A DNA stretch of 64,000 bases. It comes from Paenibacillus sp. FSL W8-0426 (GTDB lineage Bacteria > Bacillota > Bacilli > Paenibacillales > Paenibacillaceae). Shown here piece after piece: positions 1-8,889 of the stretch. The DNA lies in NCBI RefSeq assembly GCF_037969725.1, contig NZ_CP150203.1, positions 5,348,001-5,412,000 of the forward strand. The letters are read 5' to 3'. Below the pieces are notes generated by a model. It saw only the letters and a list, made by a program, of their open reading frames with translations, had not been told where the DNA came from and did not search any database. The position numbers were made by a program, and so were the translations under genes. How positions within the stretch are numbered: position 1 is the stretch's first letter; every line of letters starts with the position of its first letter.

Positions 1-209
1 TCCAGTTCAAGGTTGAACATTTCGGAACGACCGGTTCGGGCCACTTTGAGCATTTCTTTTTCATCGACATGTATGGCGGTTCCCTCGATTCCCGGTCCAT
101 ACACTACCGCTGGAATCCGGCCGCCTTGTCTCAACAGGCGCAGCGCGGCGCCTTTTTTTTCGGTTCTGGGTGTAGCCGTCAGTTGAGCCATTTCTCCGTT
201 GGATTTCAT
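1..209 (-). CDS. rplY: 50S ribosomal protein L25 / general stress protein Ctc, partial
   Basis: Only the first 69 or so codons are present; the gene runs off the left edge. The reading begins MKSNGEMAQLTATPRTEKKG and continues through the RIPAVVYGPG segment typical of the L25/TL5/Ctc family, which binds 5S rRNA in the large ribosomal subunit. The ATG at 209 has an AAGGAGGATG ribosome binding site directly upstream. In Bacillus the homologue ctc is a general-stress gene; I could not identify a SigB promoter with confidence in the 200 bp upstream. The family call is firm; whether this is the long Ctc form with a C-terminal domain cannot be seen. Confidence 0.9.
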   Translation of the reverse strand, partial: MKSNGEMAQLTATPRTEKKGAALRLLRQGGRIPAVVYGPGIEGTAIHVDEKEMLKVARTGRSEMFNLEL

Positions 210-407
210 GATTGAACATCCTCCTTCATGGTCCATGCGCCTAAGGTTTTTCGTTTGACACACAGGTCTCTCTTTTGCACGACAATATGATCTTCGGCCA
301 TCATTCGGGCCATATCTATACTTACCCCAAAGCCACCGCATCTCAAACGTTAATCCGCTCATTTTTTCACATTAATCCATTTTTGCCAATCGGCTCCGAT
401 GTTCACG

Positions 408-442
408 GCAAAGGCAGCCGGAGATCCTCCGGCTGCCTTTGC
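408..442 (-). terminator. Stem-loop terminator after the pullulanase gene
   Basis: Perfect 16-bp inverted repeat with a 3-base loop (arms 408-423 and 427-442). It lies 31 bp past the pullulanase stop. The only T-tract is the CTTT within the stem, so it may act on both strands or be weak. Confidence 0.6.
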
Positions 443-472
443 TCAAATACATACATGACTCTTTATGAAGCA

Positions 473-3349
473 TTATGCACTGCTGAGATCATTCATTCTC
501 CCTGCATCGCGTATCACCTGCATATGGTCGGAACCACTCTGGACGACGATCAGCACATTCTCGTCCTCGGGCGTAATATCAACGTATCGGTCGCCGCACG
601 TATCCTTGGCCTCCCATTCATTCAGGCGAATGATCAGCCCGAGATGCTGCAGACCGGAGGCCACCCGGAAACGCGCCTCCGCCGCATCGCCGTTCCTTTC
701 CAAGCGCACGGCGCCATCCTGCATGCCCGTGCCCCATACCCATACATCCCATCCGTCATACTGCCGATCCTGACGCTCGTACCGAAGCGTGACCAACCGC
801 GACGTCTGCCTATGAACCGCAATGTCGATCGATCCCCGGACTCCTTCCGTCTCCGCTGTAATCCGGACATGGCCAGGTGCCAAGCCGCGAACGATCCCGG
901 CGGAACTGACCGCGGCCGTTTCCGGATGCGAAGAGTGCCAGCGAACGCGCATTCCCGATAGAGGCTGACCGAACTGATCCAGCACCAATGCCCTCAGCCG
1001 GCTAATGCGCGTCGTATACAACACGTTTTCTCCAACAATTTCGAGCCGTTCGGCATATCGCTCTTCGACCAGCAATAGACTGTAAGCAGCGATATCTCCG
1101 TATCGGGCCGTAATGACCGCATCTCCGGCTTGGATTGCCTCGATCGTTCCATCCTCTTCGATCCGGAGCACCTCGGGGGCCGAAGACGTCCACGTCGTCT
1201 TCGCATTCGGCACTACATTGCCCAAACTGTCAAGCACGACGGCGCGTATCCTTGCCTTCTCGCCAGGGCTATACGCCTGCCGCGGAGCATTGACTTCGAT
1301 CACGGCGGGTTCGGTAATGCCTGCCTGCTCCATGTCATATAACACCATCAGCGACAAACGCTCAACCAGCACAGTCCCTTGCACGCTGTCAATCGCCTCC
1401 GTGCCGGCCCGCCGGTCATTGACGACCACATGCCAAGTCCCTTCAGGCAGGGTTAACGGCTGAGGCTGGGCAGAAGCATTGTAGATGACAACGATTCGGT
1501 TCCAGCTATCCTTGTTGGCTCCGTCCTTAAGCATAAAAACAACCATTTGCCCTTCGGCCCGGAGGAATTGCAGGTGCTTCCTGATCTGATCCGCATGAAT
1601 CATGCGAAAGGCAGGGTGCGTCCGGCGCAGCTGAATCAGCCCGCGATAATAGTCGAATACGGCCCTAAACCTGGATTTATTTTTCCAAACGATCGAATTC
1701 ACCACATCATCGCTGCGATAGCTGTTCTGGTCGCCAAACTTCGAGCGCAGCATCTCATCTCCGGCATGCAGAAACGGAATCCCCTGCGAGGTCAGCACAA
1801 TGCCTGAAGACAACAACGAACGCCGAACCATATCACATTCCAGCACATCTTCTTCATCCACCAAACGATACGGGTCTGCTGCCCTTACTGCGGATTCCGC
1901 GCTCCCGCCGCCAACCGGCTGTCCCCCTTGCCATTCGGGAAAACCAAGCTGGGGCCTCAAGTTCATCGTCGTGGCGATTTTATCCCATAGATTGAGATTG
2001 TCATGGGCCGTAACATAATTGATCGTTTCCGCTGGCGTGATCGTAAAGTCGTCGATGGCTCCCGCAACACCTGCGACGATGTCTTTCTCCTTGCCGCCGG
2101 CTCCGGTAGCGAATCCTTTGCCTGCACCGTCACTGTCCCCTTTAATGGCTCCACGAAAATGATCGTTGAACACGGCGAAGCCTTGACCGCGTTGGGCGCC
2201 TTTGAGCGTTTTTCGATTCAGCGGCGAATCCCCGCCCGTCCATGGCTCGCCATAAATCAGTATCGCCGGATCAATTCTCTCTTTCAATTCTCGCGTCAGT
2301 TCGTTCATCGTGTCCGTATCGATCAGCCCCATTAGGTCGAAACGAAATCCGTCTACATGATATTCTTCTGCCCAATGAAGCAGGGAATCCAAAATGTATT
2401 TCCGCACCATCGGCCGCTCCGTGGCCAGCTCATTGCCAACCCCTGATCCGTTACTAAGCGTCCCGTTCTCCCAATAACGGTAATAATACCCCGGTACAAT
2501 CCGGTCGAAAGGTCCTTCATTCACGCTGAACGTGTGATTGTATACCACGTCAAGCACGACGCGAATGCCTTGCCTATGCAGGGATTGGACCATGGTCTTG
2601 AATTCGCGGATCCTTGTTGAAGGGTCCCGCGGGTCGGTCGAATACGATCCTTCCGGCACATTGTAATGCTGGGGATCGTAACCCCAATTGTAAGGCAGCC
2701 TTTCATGGGGACCCGCATCCGCCAGAAGCAGTTCATCCACGGTTTGGTAATCCGCGACAGGCATCAAATGCACATGGGTAATCCCCAATTCGGCGAGGTG
2801 GTCCACCCCGATGGCATTTCCGTCCCGATCCGTCAGCCCTGATGCGGCAAAGGCCAGATATTTTCCTTTAAACGGAATATCAGCTTGGGGATCGGAAGAG
2901 AAATCGCGAACGTGAAGTTCGTAAACGACGGCATCAATCGGATGCAAAAATGCGGGTCTGGCATCATTCTCCCAATCAGCAGGATTCGTTGCGTCCATAT
3001 CGATAATGGCCGTGCGCTGCCCATTGGCTGTGACCGCGTGCGCATAAGGGTCCGGCGCAATGGCAACGCGCCCATCCTCGTGAACGAGTCGGTACATATA
3101 ATAATGGCTGTTCCAATCCCCCTCCAAGCGCAGACTCCATATCCCTTCGGCACTTCGAGTCATGGTATGGGAAATTCCGCCCTCATGTTCGGTTACCCGT
3201 CCATCCTCACCATAAGTCCCTTGCTCATCAAAAATCAGCAGCGTAACCTGCCGAGCTGTGGGCGCCCACAGCTTAAACGTGCTTGCAGCACGGGTATAGG
3301 TTAAACCAAGATCATTGCCCTCATAACGAAATTCGGTCCATTCCAGCAT
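473..3349 (-). CDS. pulA: Type I pullulanase (GH13) with Ig-like and CBM41 C-terminal domains
   Basis: Debranching enzyme hydrolysing alpha-1,6 links in pullulan and branched starch. With the start used here (958 aa), residues about 1-100 form a CBM48-like N-domain. The YNWGYDP pullulanase signature is near 220, followed by GH13 motifs GFRFDLMG (nucleophile Asp about 338), IYGEPW (acid/base Glu about 368) and TAHDN (about 450). After the barrel come two bacterial Ig-like (Big_2) domains and a C-terminal CBM41-like domain (YDGWDVWVWG). ATG 3349 is preceded by AAGGCGGTGGGAACG; the frame is open to a GTG at 3439, but that start has no good RBS and adds 30 unrelated residues. No signal peptide is possible in either version, which is odd for a CBM41 enzyme. 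Its own promoter and a cre site lie upstream. Confidence 0.9.
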   Translation of the reverse strand: MLEWTEFRYEGNDLGLTYTRAASTFKLWAPTARQVTLLIFDEQGTYGEDGRVTEHEGGISHTMTRSAEGIWSLRLEGDWNSHYYMYRLVHEDGRVAIAPDPYAHAVTANGQRTAIIDMDATNPADWENDARPAFLHPIDAVVYELHVRDFSSDPQADIPFKGKYLAFAASGLTDRDGNAIGVDHLAELGITHVHLMPVADYQTVDELLLADAGPHERLPYNWGYDPQHYNVPEGSYSTDPRDPSTRIREFKTMVQSLHRQGIRVVLDVVYNHTFSVNEGPFDRIVPGYYYRYWENGTLSNGSGVGNELATERPMVRKYILDSLLHWAEEYHVDGFRFDLMGLIDTDTMNELTRELKERIDPAILIYGEPWTGGDSPLNRKTLKGAQRGQGFAVFNDHFRGAIKGDSDGAGKGFATGAGGKEKDIVAGVAGAIDDFTITPAETINYVTAHDNLNLWDKIATTMNLRPQLGFPEWQGGQPVGGGSAESAVRAADPYRLVDEEDVLECDMVRRSLLSSGIVLTSQGIPFLHAGDEMLRSKFGDQNSYRSDDVVNSIVWKNKSRFRAVFDYYRGLIQLRRTHPAFRMIHADQIRKHLQFLRAEGQMVVFMLKDGANKDSWNRIVVIYNASAQPQPLTLPEGTWHVVVNDRRAGTEAIDSVQGTVLVERLSLMVLYDMEQAGITEPAVIEVNAPRQAYSPGEKARIRAVVLDSLGNVVPNAKTTWTSSAPEVLRIEEDGTIEAIQAGDAVITARYGDIAAYSLLLVEERYAERLEIVGENVLYTTRISRLRALVLDQFGQPLSGMRVRWHSSHPETAAVSSAGIVRGLAPGHVRITAETEGVRGSIDIAVHRQTSRLVTLRYERQDRQYDGWDVWVWGTGMQDGAVRLERNGDAAEARFRVASGLQHLGLIIRLNEWEAKDTCGDRYVDITPEDENVLIVVQSGSDHMQVIRDAGRMNDLSSA

Positions 3350-3485
3350 CGTTCCCACCGCCTTTGTATCCATGAATTTCGGTTTCGTCCCGATGTTACG
3401 GACCGGGACGCCATTTGTCAACCTAGGACCATGCATCACATATCGGCTGAATCTCCGCTTGCCATAGCATCATCATTGGTTGAAG

Positions 3486-3499
3486 AGCAATCGCTTCCA
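3486..3499 (-). promoter_or_regulatory. cre site (CcpA operator) in the pullulanase promoter region
   Basis: On the minus strand it reads TGGAAGCGATTGCT, a full match to the TGNAANCGNWNNCW cre consensus. It lies just downstream of the predicted pulA -10, where CcpA-HPr(Ser46-P) would block initiation or early elongation. Confidence 0.7.
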
Positions 3500-3508
3500 G
3501 AATCAGCA

Positions 3509-3536
3509 TATGTAAACAAGCGCCTCAGATTGACAA
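3509..3536 (-). promoter_or_regulatory. Candidate SigA promoter of pulA
   Basis: Minus strand: -35 TTGTCA (3531-3536), 16-bp spacer, -10 TACATA (3509-3514). The -35 is good and the -10 moderate. The adjacent downstream cre supports it. Confidence 0.5.
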
Positions 3537-3635
3537 CGTTTGTGACTTTCCTGATAAAAAAAAGAGAATGAATCTACGAAATGCACGCTCTTCTTTGTAT
3601 ACCCGTTCTGAGCCACGTCCATAAGCAGGAAACCA

Positions 3636-3683
3636 AAAACAGGCCATGCTTCACGTCTTGATGACGTGAAACACGGCCTGTTT
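3636..3683 (-). terminator. Rho-independent terminator of the second solute-binding protein gene
   Basis: Long stem (AAACAGGCC..TTCACGTC with its complement) followed on the minus strand by TTTTTGG. It starts 20 bp past the stop of the gene ending at 3704. Confidence 0.8.
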
Positions 3684-3703
3684 ACAGTCACTTGTTTACG
3701 GGA

Positions 3704-5215
3704 TCATTTCCCGTTCAATTCGGCATAGGAAGCTTCCAGTTCCTGAATCAACTGGTCGCCTCCCGATTTTCTCCAGTTCGCAACCTCCTGCTCCCAGCCG
3801 GCGTCGTCGATTTTGCCCATAATGTATTTGGTCTGGGCGTCCCAGATCATCTGATCCAGCTCTTGCCCGCGCTCGGTGTAGATATCCGATGACAATGTTA
3901 ACGCAGGATTCGCAATGGCATATTGCTCGTTTTCGCGCGCCATTTTGGTTCCCTTCATGCCGATGGGCAGATCAACCAGCTCGGCGACGTTATAACCTTC
4001 GATGTTAAGCAGGTTATCGCGGTACGGCTTCACCTCGCGTTGATACCCATCAAAGTCCTTGAATTCGGTTTTGCCGTCCGCCGTTTTCGTATAATGCACT
4101 CCCTCAAGCCCGCGCAATTGCAACGTGCTTAACTCTTCGTCCAGAAGCTGGTCAAGGAAGGTGAGCACCCGCTTCAACTGCTCCTCGTCCGGCACGGAAG
4201 CTTTTGGAATCACGAGCATGCCATAGTTGCCTGGCTCGCCGGCAATGCGTATGCCGTCCTTGCCCTGGAACGGAACCACGTCAATTTCTCCGTCCGCTAC
4301 ATTGGGGGTCAGACGCTGCTGGAAGGACTTCCCGTTCTGGGCCACGCCGTTCAGCTTCATGCCGACGAGGCCGGAGTCGATCTTTTTGTCCGCATCCGAA
4401 GGATCGAGGGCCGGAAAATCGCTGTTGATCAGCCCTTCGCTGAATAAGCGTTTGAACAGCTTCATCGTGTCCACATACTCTGGCGTCAGAAATTCGGGAG
4501 TGAGTTTGCCTGCCTCATCCACGCCCCACTTGTTTACGCCGCCAATGCTTACGGCAATGCGCGTGAGCGGGGAGGACACGCCTTCATTATACTTTTTGTA
4601 CAACAACGTGCCGTAAGTATCTTCCTTGCCGTTGCCGTCCGGATCGTTTTTGCGCATCGCCAGCATGATGTCGTACCAGTCGTCCAGCGTCTTCGGAACG
4701 TCCAGCTTCAGCTTGTCGAACCAATCCTTCCGGTATACGATCGCCGTACGGCCAATGTCCCGGAAATTGGGAATGCCGTAGATTTTGCCGTCAATCTTGA
4801 TATTGTCGAAGTACGCCTTCGATTGGGCAGACAGGTTTTTGTAATCCTTCAGGTAAGGGCCCAGTTCCCAGAACAATCCAGATCGGGCTGCATTAAACGT
4901 GGTTGGCACATAATTCACCCGCATGATGGTGGGCATTTCGCCGGATGCCACCATGACGTTGACTTTGTCGTCAAAAGCCGACTGCGGTATCCACTGTACA
5001 TTCAGATCGGTACCCGTATATTCCTCGATCTTTTTCTCGATCCCGTTTTCCTTGGCAGGCACGTCGCCCACCTGCATCAACGAAATGTTGATGGGAAACG
5101 GGCCTTCCCCCTCGGCAGGCGCCTTTTCGCCTCCGCATCCTGCCAACAATCCGGCGGACAAGGTCAAGACCATCATCCCCGCGCCTAATCGGGACATCCG
5201 TACTCGTGGGCTCAT
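3704..5215 (-). CDS. ABC transporter substrate-binding lipoprotein (family 1 sugar type), paralog B
   Basis: Membrane-anchored extracellular binding protein of 503 aa. It has a lipoprotein signal peptide with lipobox LLAGC near residue 26, then an LplA/YtcQ-like fold. It is closely related to the protein encoded at 6413-7915 (shared blocks QREVKPYRDNL, VAQNGKS, AQTKYIMGKID). It is last in the block with two permeases and a GH105 hydrolase, so the ligand is probably an unsaturated or pectin-derived oligosaccharide (inference). The start has AAAGGAGAG with 7-nt spacing. A cre-like site lies in the 70-bp gap upstream. No ATPase gene is nearby; such systems usually borrow a shared MsmX-type ATPase. 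Confidence 0.9.
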   Translation of the reverse strand: MSPRVRMSRLGAGMMVLTLSAGLLAGCGGEKAPAEGEGPFPINISLMQVGDVPAKENGIEKKIEEYTGTDLNVQWIPQSAFDDKVNVMVASGEMPTIMRVNYVPTTFNAARSGLFWELGPYLKDYKNLSAQSKAYFDNIKIDGKIYGIPNFRDIGRTAIVYRKDWFDKLKLDVPKTLDDWYDIMLAMRKNDPDGNGKEDTYGTLLYKKYNEGVSSPLTRIAVSIGGVNKWGVDEAGKLTPEFLTPEYVDTMKLFKRLFSEGLINSDFPALDPSDADKKIDSGLVGMKLNGVAQNGKSFQQRLTPNVADGEIDVVPFQGKDGIRIAGEPGNYGMLVIPKASVPDEEQLKRVLTFLDQLLDEELSTLQLRGLEGVHYTKTADGKTEFKDFDGYQREVKPYRDNLLNIEGYNVAELVDLPIGMKGTKMARENEQYAIANPALTLSSDIYTERGQELDQMIWDAQTKYIMGKIDDAGWEQEVANWRKSGGDQLIQELEASYAELNGK

Positions 5216-5245
5216 GAACCATCTCTCCTTTGGGTTACCATATTA

Positions 5246-5259
5246 TGAATGCGCTATCA
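5246..5259 (-). promoter_or_regulatory. cre-like / LacI-family operator before binding-protein gene B
   Basis: TGAATGCGCTATCA on the plus strand matches the cre consensus at all but one fixed position and is a near-palindrome around GCGC. It sits in the intergenic gap between the GH105 gene and the second binding-protein gene, so it could act as a roadblock or on an internal promoter. Confidence 0.5.
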
Positions 5260-5285
5260 TAATTGAGTTGAAGAAGGAACCGGCC

Positions 5286-6389
5286 TTACGCCAGTTCCAA
5301 CTCTGTCCCTGCCAAAATGAACGGAGCGACCGATTTGGGATCATTGATCCGGATCGATTCGGTCACGTAATACTCGTATGAACCGTCACGATACGGAGTA
5401 CCCCCAAGCCCAGCACCTCCATTGCACTGGGTCAAGGAGAGCATGCCTTCGCGGTCTGTTTTCAAGAGATGCTGTATCAGGCCTTGGTATCCTTTTTCCG
5501 CAACCGGCTTGAATGTATCGCTGAGATAGCCTTTTCGAACGCCTTTTGCCAGCGCGTACACAAACATGGAGCTGCCCGAAGCTTCCAAATAATTGCGTTC
5601 ACGGCCCGGCTGATCCAGCAGGTGCGGCCACAGGCCGGTCTGCTGGTCCTGCACGTTCACCAACGCATTTGCGATCCGCTCAAAAATGCCTACGATCTGG
5701 CCTCGCTGTTCATGATCTACCGGCAGATGATCGAGCGTGTCGACGACCGCCATGACGTACCAGCCCATCGCCCGGCTCCAGACATGCGGAGAACAGCCGG
5801 TCTCGCCCGAGCTCCAGCGCTGTTCCCGGCTTTCATCCCATGCATGGTACAGCAACCCGCTGCGCCGATCCCGCGTTTGCCGCTCGACTAACAGCAGCTG
5901 CAAGGCCGCTTTGTCGAACCACTGCCCATCCCCTGTTGCCGCGCCGTATCGGGTCATGAAAGGCGTTGCCATGTACAGGCCGTCCAGCCACATCTGGAAC
6001 GGATAGATTTTTTTGTGCCAGAACCCGCCCTCGCTTGTGCGCGGTTGCCCCTTTAACTGGACCATCAGCAGATCGGCGGCTTTGCGGTATTTGGCTTCCC
6101 CCGTTTCTTCCATGAGCAGAAACAACGATTTCCCCTGATTGATCTGGTCCAGATTATATTCCTCCACTTTGTATGTGCGGATCGTTCCGTCTTCCAGAAT
6201 GAAGTGGTCCATCAACTCGCGGATGTAGTCGAAGTACCGTTGTTCCCCTGTGCGAAAATAAAGCTCTTCCAGCGCTCTCAACACGCATCCGTTCTCGTAG
6301 TGCCATTTCGCATACAGCTCATGCTGGCGGTAACTTTCCATAAATTGCTCTGCCATGCGTACCGGCGTGAATTGCAACGTTTCCTTCAT
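5286..6389 (-). CDS. Unsaturated rhamnogalacturonyl hydrolase, GH105 (YteR/YesR-like)
   Basis: Cytoplasmic enzyme that removes the unsaturated uronic acid left by pectate or rhamnogalacturonan lyases. The 367-aa protein is an (alpha/alpha)6-barrel family member. The MWLDGLYM motif carries the expected catalytic Asp (about 136) and HAWDE the His (about 182), at spacing like YteR (143 and 189). The ATG at 6389 (third codon of the open frame) is preferred because GGAGG lies 6 nt upstream. It sits between two paralogous binding-protein genes and downstream of two permeases, which fits import and trimming of rhamnogalacturonan oligosaccharides. GH105 also contains members active on other glycuronides, so the exact substrate is inferred. 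Confidence 0.88.
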   Translation of the reverse strand: MKETLQFTPVRMAEQFMESYRQHELYAKWHYENGCVLRALEELYFRTGEQRYFDYIRELMDHFILEDGTIRTYKVEEYNLDQINQGKSLFLLMEETGEAKYRKAADLLMVQLKGQPRTSEGGFWHKKIYPFQMWLDGLYMATPFMTRYGAATGDGQWFDKAALQLLLVERQTRDRRSGLLYHAWDESREQRWSSGETGCSPHVWSRAMGWYVMAVVDTLDHLPVDHEQRGQIVGIFERIANALVNVQDQQTGLWPHLLDQPGRERNYLEASGSSMFVYALAKGVRKGYLSDTFKPVAEKGYQGLIQHLLKTDREGMLSLTQCNGGAGLGGTPYRDGSYEYYVTESIRINDPKSVAPFILAGTELELA

Positions 6390-6412
6390 GGACATCCTCC
6401 GCTTCCGGCTGC

Positions 6413-7915
6413 TTATTGAGCTTGTTTTTTGTAATCTTCCGCGTATTCCTCACGAATTTTGTCTCCGCCCGCCTTCTTCCAGTTCTCGATCTCCTGGTTC
6501 CAGCCGTTCTCGTCGATCTTGCCCATGATGTATTTCGTCTGGGCATCCGCGATCATCTGGTCCAGATCCGCCCCGCGGTCACCATAGGTCGGGGAATAGA
6601 GCGTCAGCGCGGGATTCGGCACGGCATGCTCTGCCAGTTCCTTGGCCAGCGTCGTTCCTTTCTCGCCCAGTTCGGTATCTTTCAGCTTGGGCACGTTATA
6701 ACCCTCGACGTAAGGCAGATTATCGCGATACGGCTTCACCTCGCGTTGGAACGCATCGAAATCGCTCATCTCCACTTCGTTTTCGCCAACCTTGACAAAA
6801 TGTTTGTCCTCAATGCCGCGCATCAGAAGTGTGGCCATTTCAGGCTCCATCAGCTTGTCGAGGAAAGAAAGCAGGCTTCTCAACTCTTCTTCCGAACCCA
6901 CGGTTGCTTTCGGGAAAGCCAAGATGCCGGAGTTGCCCGTCTGCCCCGCTACGCGATCACCATTCACACCCAAGAGTCCCGCGATGTCCACAACGCCGTC
7001 CGGCACGTTTTTGGACAGGCGCTCCTGCTGGCTCTTGCCGTTCTGGGCCACGCCGATGCGCATGCCAACAAGGCCGGAATCATACTTTTTCTCCGCTTCC
7101 GTCGAATCGAATACGGCAAAGTCCTGGTTCAGCAATTTTTCGTCGTACAGGCGTTTCAGCAGATCCAGCACCTGCTTGTATTCCGGTGTCATGAACTCGG
7201 GAGTGAAGCTGCCGTCATCCTCGACCTTCCACTTGTTCGGCGCGCCGAAGCTGACTCCGAGACGGGTCGTGAAGGAATATTGGTCCTCATTGTACTTCTT
7301 GAACAGCATCAGCCCGAACGTATTGTCCTGGCCGTCACCGTCCGGATCGGAAGTAGCCAGCGTTTTGATCGTTTCGTACCATTCGTCCGGCGTGGTCGGC
7401 ACGCTCAGGTTCAGCTTGTCGAACCAGTCCTTCCGGTAAATGACCGTCGCGCGGGCAATGTCGGAGAATACCGGCACACCGTAAATTTTGCCGTCTACCT
7501 TGACGTTTTCGAAGAAGCGCTCGTTCTGGGCGGACAGGTTTTTGTAATCCTTCAGCAGCGGGCCGATTTCCCAAAAGACGTCATTGCGCATCGCATTGGT
7601 CACGGTCGGCGTGTACTGGACCTTCACGATTTTGGGCAGGTCGCTGGAGGCGATCATGACGTTGATTTTGTCGTTGTACGCCGATGCGGGAATCCACTGA
7701 ATGTCCAGCTTGGTGTTTGTGTATTCCTCGATTTTCTGCTGAACCTCGTTGCCTTTGGCCGGCACGTCGCCGACTTGGGCGATGGCGATGGATATGTTCT
7801 GAACCCCGCCTTCCGCCGCCTGACCGGAGTCCGACCCGCCGCAGCCTGCCAGCAAACCGGTTACCAATGCCAGCGTGCTCAGTACAGCCACTGCTTTCTT
7901 TTTCGTTGCTTTCAT
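6413..7915 (-). CDS. ABC transporter substrate-binding lipoprotein (family 1 sugar type), paralog A
   Basis: Extracellular lipoprotein of 500 aa. The signal peptide MKATKKKAVAVLS... ends in lipobox LLAGC (Cys about 24), followed by a Gly/Ser-rich linker and the LplA/YtcQ-type binding fold. The start at 7915 is fixed by the signal peptide and by AAAGGGGAGG upstream; the frame is open well beyond this, but the extension overlaps the permease gene antiparallel to sense and is not protein-like. It follows the two permease genes directly and is the primary binding subunit by position. The paralog at 3704-5215 shares long identical blocks, suggesting duplication. Confidence 0.9.
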   Translation of the reverse strand: MKATKKKAVAVLSTLALVTGLLAGCGGSDSGQAAEGGVQNISIAIAQVGDVPAKGNEVQQKIEEYTNTKLDIQWIPASAYNDKINVMIASSDLPKIVKVQYTPTVTNAMRNDVFWEIGPLLKDYKNLSAQNERFFENVKVDGKIYGVPVFSDIARATVIYRKDWFDKLNLSVPTTPDEWYETIKTLATSDPDGDGQDNTFGLMLFKKYNEDQYSFTTRLGVSFGAPNKWKVEDDGSFTPEFMTPEYKQVLDLLKRLYDEKLLNQDFAVFDSTEAEKKYDSGLVGMRIGVAQNGKSQQERLSKNVPDGVVDIAGLLGVNGDRVAGQTGNSGILAFPKATVGSEEELRSLLSFLDKLMEPEMATLLMRGIEDKHFVKVGENEVEMSDFDAFQREVKPYRDNLPYVEGYNVPKLKDTELGEKGTTLAKELAEHAVPNPALTLYSPTYGDRGADLDQMIADAQTKYIMGKIDENGWNQEIENWKKAGGDKIREEYAEDYKKQAQ

Positions 7916-7971
7916 AAGAAATGAATACCTCCCCTTTTTAATCGGTCCTGACGTTCGCATGCAAATTAAGG

Positions 7972-8844
7972 TCAACCTTTTACCGAACCCAGCATCACCC
8001 CTTTGGCAAAGTGCTTTTGCAGAAACGGATATACGATCATGATCGGCAACGTGGAAAAGACGATGACGGCCATCCGGATGGTCAGCGGCTGAATTTCCGT
8101 CTCTTCGATGCTGGTATCCCCGATCCGGCTCTGGGCCAAAATGACGATTTCGCGCAGCCACACCTGCACAGGCCACTTTTCGCTATCGTTGATGTAGATG
8201 ATCGCGTTGAAGAAGCTATTCCAGTGGGCAACGGCGTAAAATAGCGAGAAGGTTGCCATCGCCGGCATCGACAAGGGAAGCACGACACGGAACAGCACGC
8301 CGACGTCGTTGCAGCCGTCGATCTTGGCCGCATCCTCCAGCTCGTCAGGAATGGCCTGGAAGAAGTTTTTGAGCACGATCAGATTGAATGCGCTGATAGC
8401 CGTAGGCAGCATGAGCGACCACAGCGTATCGGTCAGATGCAGCGATTTGACGACGAAATAGGTAGGGATCATGCCGCCGCTGAACAGCATCGTGAACAAT
8501 ACGCCGAGCAGGATCGCCTGGCGTCCGCGCAAATATTTGCGGGATAACGGGTAGGCCATGAGCGACGTGAACAGCAGGTTAATCAGCGTGCCGACCACGG
8601 TAATGTAGATGGATACGCCCAAACTGCGAATCAGGGTATCCGTGGAAAAAATGTACCGGTAAGCCGCCAAGGAGAACTCTTTCGGAAAGAGAATGAAACC
8701 GCCCTTGGCCACCTCATGCGGGCTCGTAAAGGATACCGCCAGAATGTAGATAAACGGGATGACGGTCACGATACCGATCAACAGCAGAAGGCCATGGTTG
8801 ACGATATCGAAGATTCGGTTACCCCACGTTTTGTCCTGTTGCAT
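7972..8844 (-). CDS. ABC transporter permease, carbohydrate type (YtcP/LplC-like)
   Basis: Inner-membrane permease of 290 aa with six hydrophobic segments and the ATPase-docking EAA loop (EDAAKIDGCND... about residue 185). It belongs to the CUT1 family and pairs with the upstream permease. The ATG at 8844 is chosen because CAGGAGTG lies 9 nt upstream; the frame opens with a TTG at 8880 that has no RBS. The C-terminal KGVMLGSVKG is the typical end of this subfamily. Operon order is permease, permease, binding protein, GH105, binding protein. Confidence 0.92.
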   Translation of the reverse strand: MQQDKTWGNRIFDIVNHGLLLLIGIVTVIPFIYILAVSFTSPHEVAKGGFILFPKEFSLAAYRYIFSTDTLIRSLGVSIYITVVGTLINLLFTSLMAYPLSRKYLRGRQAILLGVLFTMLFSGGMIPTYFVVKSLHLTDTLWSLMLPTAISAFNLIVLKNFFQAIPDELEDAAKIDGCNDVGVLFRVVLPLSMPAMATFSLFYAVAHWNSFFNAIIYINDSEKWPVQVWLREIVILAQSRIGDTSIEETEIQPLTIRMAVIVFSTLPIMIVYPFLQKHFAKGVMLGSVKG

Positions 8845-8889
8845 GGTTAAGTTCACTCCTGTCTGGTAAAGAACGTCCAATGCTCTGCA

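Noticed and set aside
6416..7924. 502-codon plus-strand open frame opposite the binding-protein gene
   Set aside because: It is an antisense shadow of a clear lipoprotein gene, has no RBS, and its translation shows no family features.
7916..8176. N-terminal extension of binding protein A
   Set aside because: The open frame runs into the permease gene. The signal peptide and RBS fix the start at 7915.
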